Shown here: piece after piece, positions 61,000 through 64,000 of the stretch
Position numbering within the stretch: position 1 is the first letter of the stretch
Layout: every line of letters begins with the position of its first letter
NCBI RefSeq assembly: GCF_042682785.1
Contig: NZ_JBHUIB010000003.1
Span: 558,001-622,000, forward strand
Length of the DNA stretch: 64,000 nt
Direction of reading: 5' to 3'
DNA from: Thalassotalea_F euphylliae
GTDB lineage: Bacteria; Pseudomonadota; Gammaproteobacteria; Enterobacterales; Alteromonadaceae
Program-made: the position numbers and the translations under genes
The notes under the pieces: generated by a model
Databases searched by the model: none
What the model was told of the DNA's origin: nothing
What the model saw: only the letters and a program-made list of their open reading frames with translations

Positions 61000-63660
61000 T
61001 TAGAATTTATATGTTGCTTGTGCGTATGCAAAGCGGCCTTGGCCACTGTGAACATTTACAACAAAGCCCATAAAGTCATGGTAGGCAAATGGTGGCTCTT
61101 CGTCGAACAGGTTAGTTGCACCAAGCGTTAATACGGTATTCTCGATACCGAAGTAATTGATTGATGCGTCAACTGTTGTCATAGAGTCAACTTTTCCTTT
61201 TGCAGGGTCTTTCTGATTAAATTCGTCTACAAAGTTGATGGCCATCGTCGTGCTGAAGTCATCTTTGATCCAATCAACTGATGTAGTCCATCTTATCTCA
61301 GGTTGTTCAAAATCGCCTTCTTTGAGATGTAGCCTTGAACCTCCTGTACCGTCAGGTCGCGTATCTTCAAACTCAACTACGTAGTTCATTACATAACCGA
61401 ATCTAAATTGACCATACTCTGTTTCCAGATTATATCTGACATCTAAGTCAAAACCTGATGTATCGATGTTGCCGATGTTTCTGAAAGTGTCGTTGATTTG
61501 AATAACTTCACCAGGGTCATTGGGAATCGTGGTTGGCCTACGCTCGACAATTTCAGGGTTTAAACCTTGAGTATCCATTAAAAACTGACCATCAGCAGTT
61601 ATTACATCTTCTATTTCGTAAGTGTAATAGTCCACTGAGAAGTTGAGATTTTCTGTAACATTGTATATTACCCCTAAGTTATAACTTGTTGACTCTTCAG
61701 CGTCCAAATCAGGGTTGCCTTCATATACCAACGTATATTCTTGACCATCACATGAGTTGTCTGCGTTTGCTGTAAGAGCACAACGTGCAGTATCTATTAG
61801 ATTTGGAGACTCATCTGTTCGACCTAACCCTAGTTGATGCAATGATGGTGCTCTGAATGCGGTGCCATATGAGCCTCGGATGCTTAGATCTTCATTCGGC
61901 GCCCACAAAAATGATACTTTTGGATCGGTTGTCGTACCAAAATCGCTGTAATCTTCATGTCGAACAGCGAGTTGGATTTCTAATGTTTCCAAAAGAGGCA
62001 ATGCAAGTTCGCCGAAGACAGCTGTATTGTCCCGCGAGCCTCTAGCTTGCGTTGCTTCTGTTCCAAATATATCACCGCGAATAAATTGGTCATCTGGGTT
62101 ATCAGAAATTTTCTCTTCCCGATACTCTGCACCAACAGCCAACATCAGATCACCGTACTTCATTTCCATGATTGGGCCAGAGATTTTGGCGTCAATTGAA
62201 CGGTTAGTGGACTTTCCAACTCGAGTAGTTGTTGTTTCTATATAATCCAAAGATTCTTGTGAATTTTGTGATGGTTCAAATGGGTTCCAGTACAGCGTTG
62301 AACCATCATCTTGCAATACTCCATCAATTGCTTCTTGTGTACGACGAGAGTTTGGAAAACCATCTACACCGCGTTCGGTTGATTCACTTTTGATGTAACT
62401 GTAGGCTACTTCCCAGTTCCAATCCCCAAACTCCCCTTGTAAACCAAGAATTGCACGATAGTAGTCTGAGTCAACACGCTTTTCACGGTTACCAATATCG
62501 ACAGTACGACGACGCATGGTTAAGTCTTGACCGTGGAATTCGTGATCGGGCATATCTGCAAAGGGATGATTTGGATTATCACCAGACATAAAAAGCTCAT
62601 TGAAACTTGGGCTACCTGCACCGCGAATAACAGATTTAGAATTTTGGCCGTTGAGTTCGCCAAAAACGCGAACCGTGTCGTTAATCTCATATTTGCCCAT
62701 GTAGTTCCAACTGAAACGTTCAGCATCCGGTATCATTGTCATATGAGGTGCATAGTCATAGCGACAATTACTCCCAATTTGGTTACCGTCTGTATCTCTA
62801 ATTGGTGTAATCTGATCCGCGGGACAAACGTCATTACCAAATGTGTCAGCAATTCTTCCGGTTCCATCAGCGAGCATAATCGAACCTGATATACCTGATG
62901 AAGACCGGTAGTCTGTTGCTAATGGGTCACCTGTTCGAGCAAATTGGTTGGCAGTTTTTGAATAATCTCTGTCTGCATATAACACTTCTTCCCGATCAAA
63001 ATACTCTAAGATAAAAGTATGGCTCGATTTTTCAGTTTGGTTACCAAACACCATACTGATACTCGTTTCTTCACCGCCTCCGTCGGCTGTTCCACCAAAT
63101 TTACCTGATAACTCAACACCCTCGACATCATCACGCAAAATAACGTTGATTACACCAGCAACCGCATCAGAACCATAAGTTGCAGAAGCACCATCTTTTA
63201 GGATATCTACACGTTTAATCGCAGAAAGAGGAATGTTGTTGATATCAACGAAAGCAGTGTCAATACCTTTGGCAAATGGACTTACTGATACACGACGCCC
63301 ATTAACAAGGATAAGTGTTGAGTCAGCACCTAAGCCACGAAGTGATACAGAAGAACCACCGTTGGCCGTGTCATCTGAGCTGTTTGCTTGTGTTGAGAAT
63401 GTACCTTGACCTGAAATAGGAAGCTTAGTGAATAAGCTAATTAAATCGGTAACACCTGTTTTTTGAATATCTTCAGAAGATAAACTGGTGACAGGTGATG
63501 GGCCTTCCATACTGGTTCTCGTGATATGAGAACCTGTGATTTGAATGCGTTCTACTTCTTCTTCAGTCTCTGCTGCAACGGCTGTAAATGATTGTGATGC
63601 AAATAGAGCGGCTGAAATACTGAGCGCAAGAGAGGTTTTCTTTGAGAAAAATTTAGTCAT
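61000..63660 (-). CDS. TonB-dependent outer-membrane receptor
   Basis: The 886-residue protein has a signal peptide (ending TAVAAETEEE), a TonB box-like ERIQITGSHI, and a plug domain to about residue 170 (SVSLRGLGADSTLILVNGRR; DILKDGASATYGSDAVAGVI). A 22-stranded barrel follows, ending in the terminal aromatic pattern YAQATYKF. It imports an unknown large ligand, such as a siderophore, glycan or peptide, using TonB-ExbB-ExbD energy. The wide extracellular loops and the TGSHI-type box are of the group abundant in Alteromonadales. AAAGGA is 10 bases before the ATG. No tonB or substrate enzymes lie nearby in the window. Confidence 0.94.
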   Translation of the reverse strand: MTKFFSKKTSLALSISAALFASQSFTAVAAETEEEVERIQITGSHITRTSMEGPSPVTSLSSEDIQKTGVTDLISLFTKLPISGQGTFSTQANSSDDTANGGSSVSLRGLGADSTLILVNGRRVSVSPFAKGIDTAFVDINNIPLSAIKRVDILKDGASATYGSDAVAGVINVILRDDVEGVELSGKFGGTADGGGEETSISMVFGNQTEKSSHTFILEYFDREEVLYADRDYSKTANQFARTGDPLATDYRSSSGISGSIMLADGTGRIADTFGNDVCPADQITPIRDTDGNQIGSNCRYDYAPHMTMIPDAERFSWNYMGKYEINDTVRVFGELNGQNSKSVIRGAGSPSFNELFMSGDNPNHPFADMPDHEFHGQDLTMRRRTVDIGNREKRVDSDYYRAILGLQGEFGDWNWEVAYSYIKSESTERGVDGFPNSRRTQEAIDGVLQDDGSTLYWNPFEPSQNSQESLDYIETTTTRVGKSTNRSIDAKISGPIMEMKYGDLMLAVGAEYREEKISDNPDDQFIRGDIFGTEATQARGSRDNTAVFGELALPLLETLEIQLAVRHEDYSDFGTTTDPKVSFLWAPNEDLSIRGSYGTAFRAPSLHQLGLGRTDESPNLIDTARCALTANADNSCDGQEYTLVYEGNPDLDAEESTSYNLGVIYNVTENLNFSVDYYTYEIEDVITADGQFLMDTQGLNPEIVERRPTTIPNDPGEVIQINDTFRNIGNIDTSGFDLDVRYNLETEYGQFRFGYVMNYVVEFEDTRPDGTGGSRLHLKEGDFEQPEIRWTTSVDWIKDDFSTTMAINFVDEFNQKDPAKGKVDSMTTVDASINYFGIENTVLTLGATNLFDEEPPFAYHDFMGFVVNVHSGQGRFAYAQATYKF

Positions 63661-64000
63661 TTTCCATGTTCCTTTTGCTTATAATTATTGTTGTCAAATC
63701 CGTTATAAAATCCTGGTGTTAACATCGTATTAACAAGAGCTAACACGCTGTTTTACAAGGCAATGCATGACGCTAATTTTGTAACAAATATGTTCCCTTA
63801 TAGGAATAGGTTTTATGTATATAACTATTGGTATTTGTAAATAAATCTGTCCAAAAAATAACCGTAATTTGACGCTAGCCCAGAGCTATATTGATTTTCG
63901 TACGACTTCGTTCGTATAAACGAAAATTTTTCAAGTGCTGTTTTATTACACAAATAAATCGGAAGTTGGGGCTGAAATACGAAATATGAGACACTATTGT
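63661..64000. other. upstream region of the TonB receptor gene, to the window edge
   Basis: This 340-base region holds no convincing ORF. A small inverted repeat, TTCGTT-N6-AACGAA (63907-63924), is present; it may be a regulator site but could be chance. No Fur-box-like sequence was recognised. Confidence 0.4.

Noticed and set aside
1..64000. CRISPR arrays, insertion sequences, prophage or toxin-antitoxin modules
   Set aside because: I looked for regularly spaced repeats, transposase or integrase motifs and small paired toxin-like genes on both strands and found none that hold up.

Overview
The window reads as a chromosomal segment of a marine gammaproteobacterium of the order Alteromonadales. 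This is an inference from gene families and gene order: yebR/msrC-proQ-prc, pepN-DUF2835, a 1.6-kilo-residue NAD-glutamate dehydrogenase next to pyrD, ccoNOQP-ccoHIS followed by fnr-uspE-ttcA, and mltD beside gloB are all neighbourhoods familiar from Shewanella, Alteromonas and relatives. Base composition looks AT-leaning and even. I see no insertion sequence, phage gene, CRISPR array, integrase or obvious island; most of the window is conserved core genome.

Layout. 1-5.6 kb: two near-identical small phosphate-binding-protein-like genes flank a porin, followed by a chemoreceptor, a DUF2057 protein and a SIMPL protein. 5.7-9.2 kb: free-methionine-sulfoxide reductase, a 93-residue unknown, ProQ and the tail-specific protease Prc, ending in a strong terminator. 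9.4-13.7 kb: NhaC-type antiporter, PepN, DUF2835. 14.0-20.9 kb: an envelope locus of DUF1302 outer-membrane protein, DUF1329 (LolA-like) periplasmic protein, a Ycf48-like protein and an MMPL/RND transporter, preceded by a perfect palindrome. 21.3-27.2 kb: NAD-glutamate dehydrogenase and PyrD. 27.3-33.1 kb: a membrane-anchored coiled-coil protein, AsnB, an AGCS symporter, and CtlX divergent from an Lrp-type regulator, so mostly amino-acid metabolism.

33.2-34.0 kb: two identical tRNA-Asn(GTT) genes with a consensus promoter whose discriminator is GC-rich, then a long gene-free stretch with two inverted DnaA-box-like sequences. 34.0-42.9 kb: MATE pump overlapping uvrB, a small unknown, RibA, an ATM1-type ABC exporter, DUF1415, a 35-residue small ORF, a polytopic membrane protein and a Bax-like glucosaminidase. 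43.0-47.1 kb: a Tsx-like channel with an NCS2 purine permease (one uptake unit), TtcA and UspE. 47.2-55.2 kb: Fnr and the complete cbb3 oxidase structural and assembly set (N, O, Q, P, H, I, S plus a TauE/SafE-like protein), with an FNR-like box upstream of ccoN. 55.5-64 kb: a lipoprotein, a periplasmic protein with a tiny membrane ORF, a LysE exporter, MltD, GloB, a methyltransferase and a TonB-dependent receptor.

Working together: the right half centres on microaerobic respiration under Fnr control and envelope biogenesis; the left half on nutrient sensing and uptake and on protein quality control. The part most worth following up as incompletely described biology is the DUF1302-DUF1329-Ycf48-RND locus, which looks like a trans-envelope carrier for a hydrophobic compound. 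Several small ORFs, a terminator that contains a gene's Shine-Dalgarno sequence and the paired DnaA boxes come next. All assignments come from reading the sequence and family knowledge; no database search was run.
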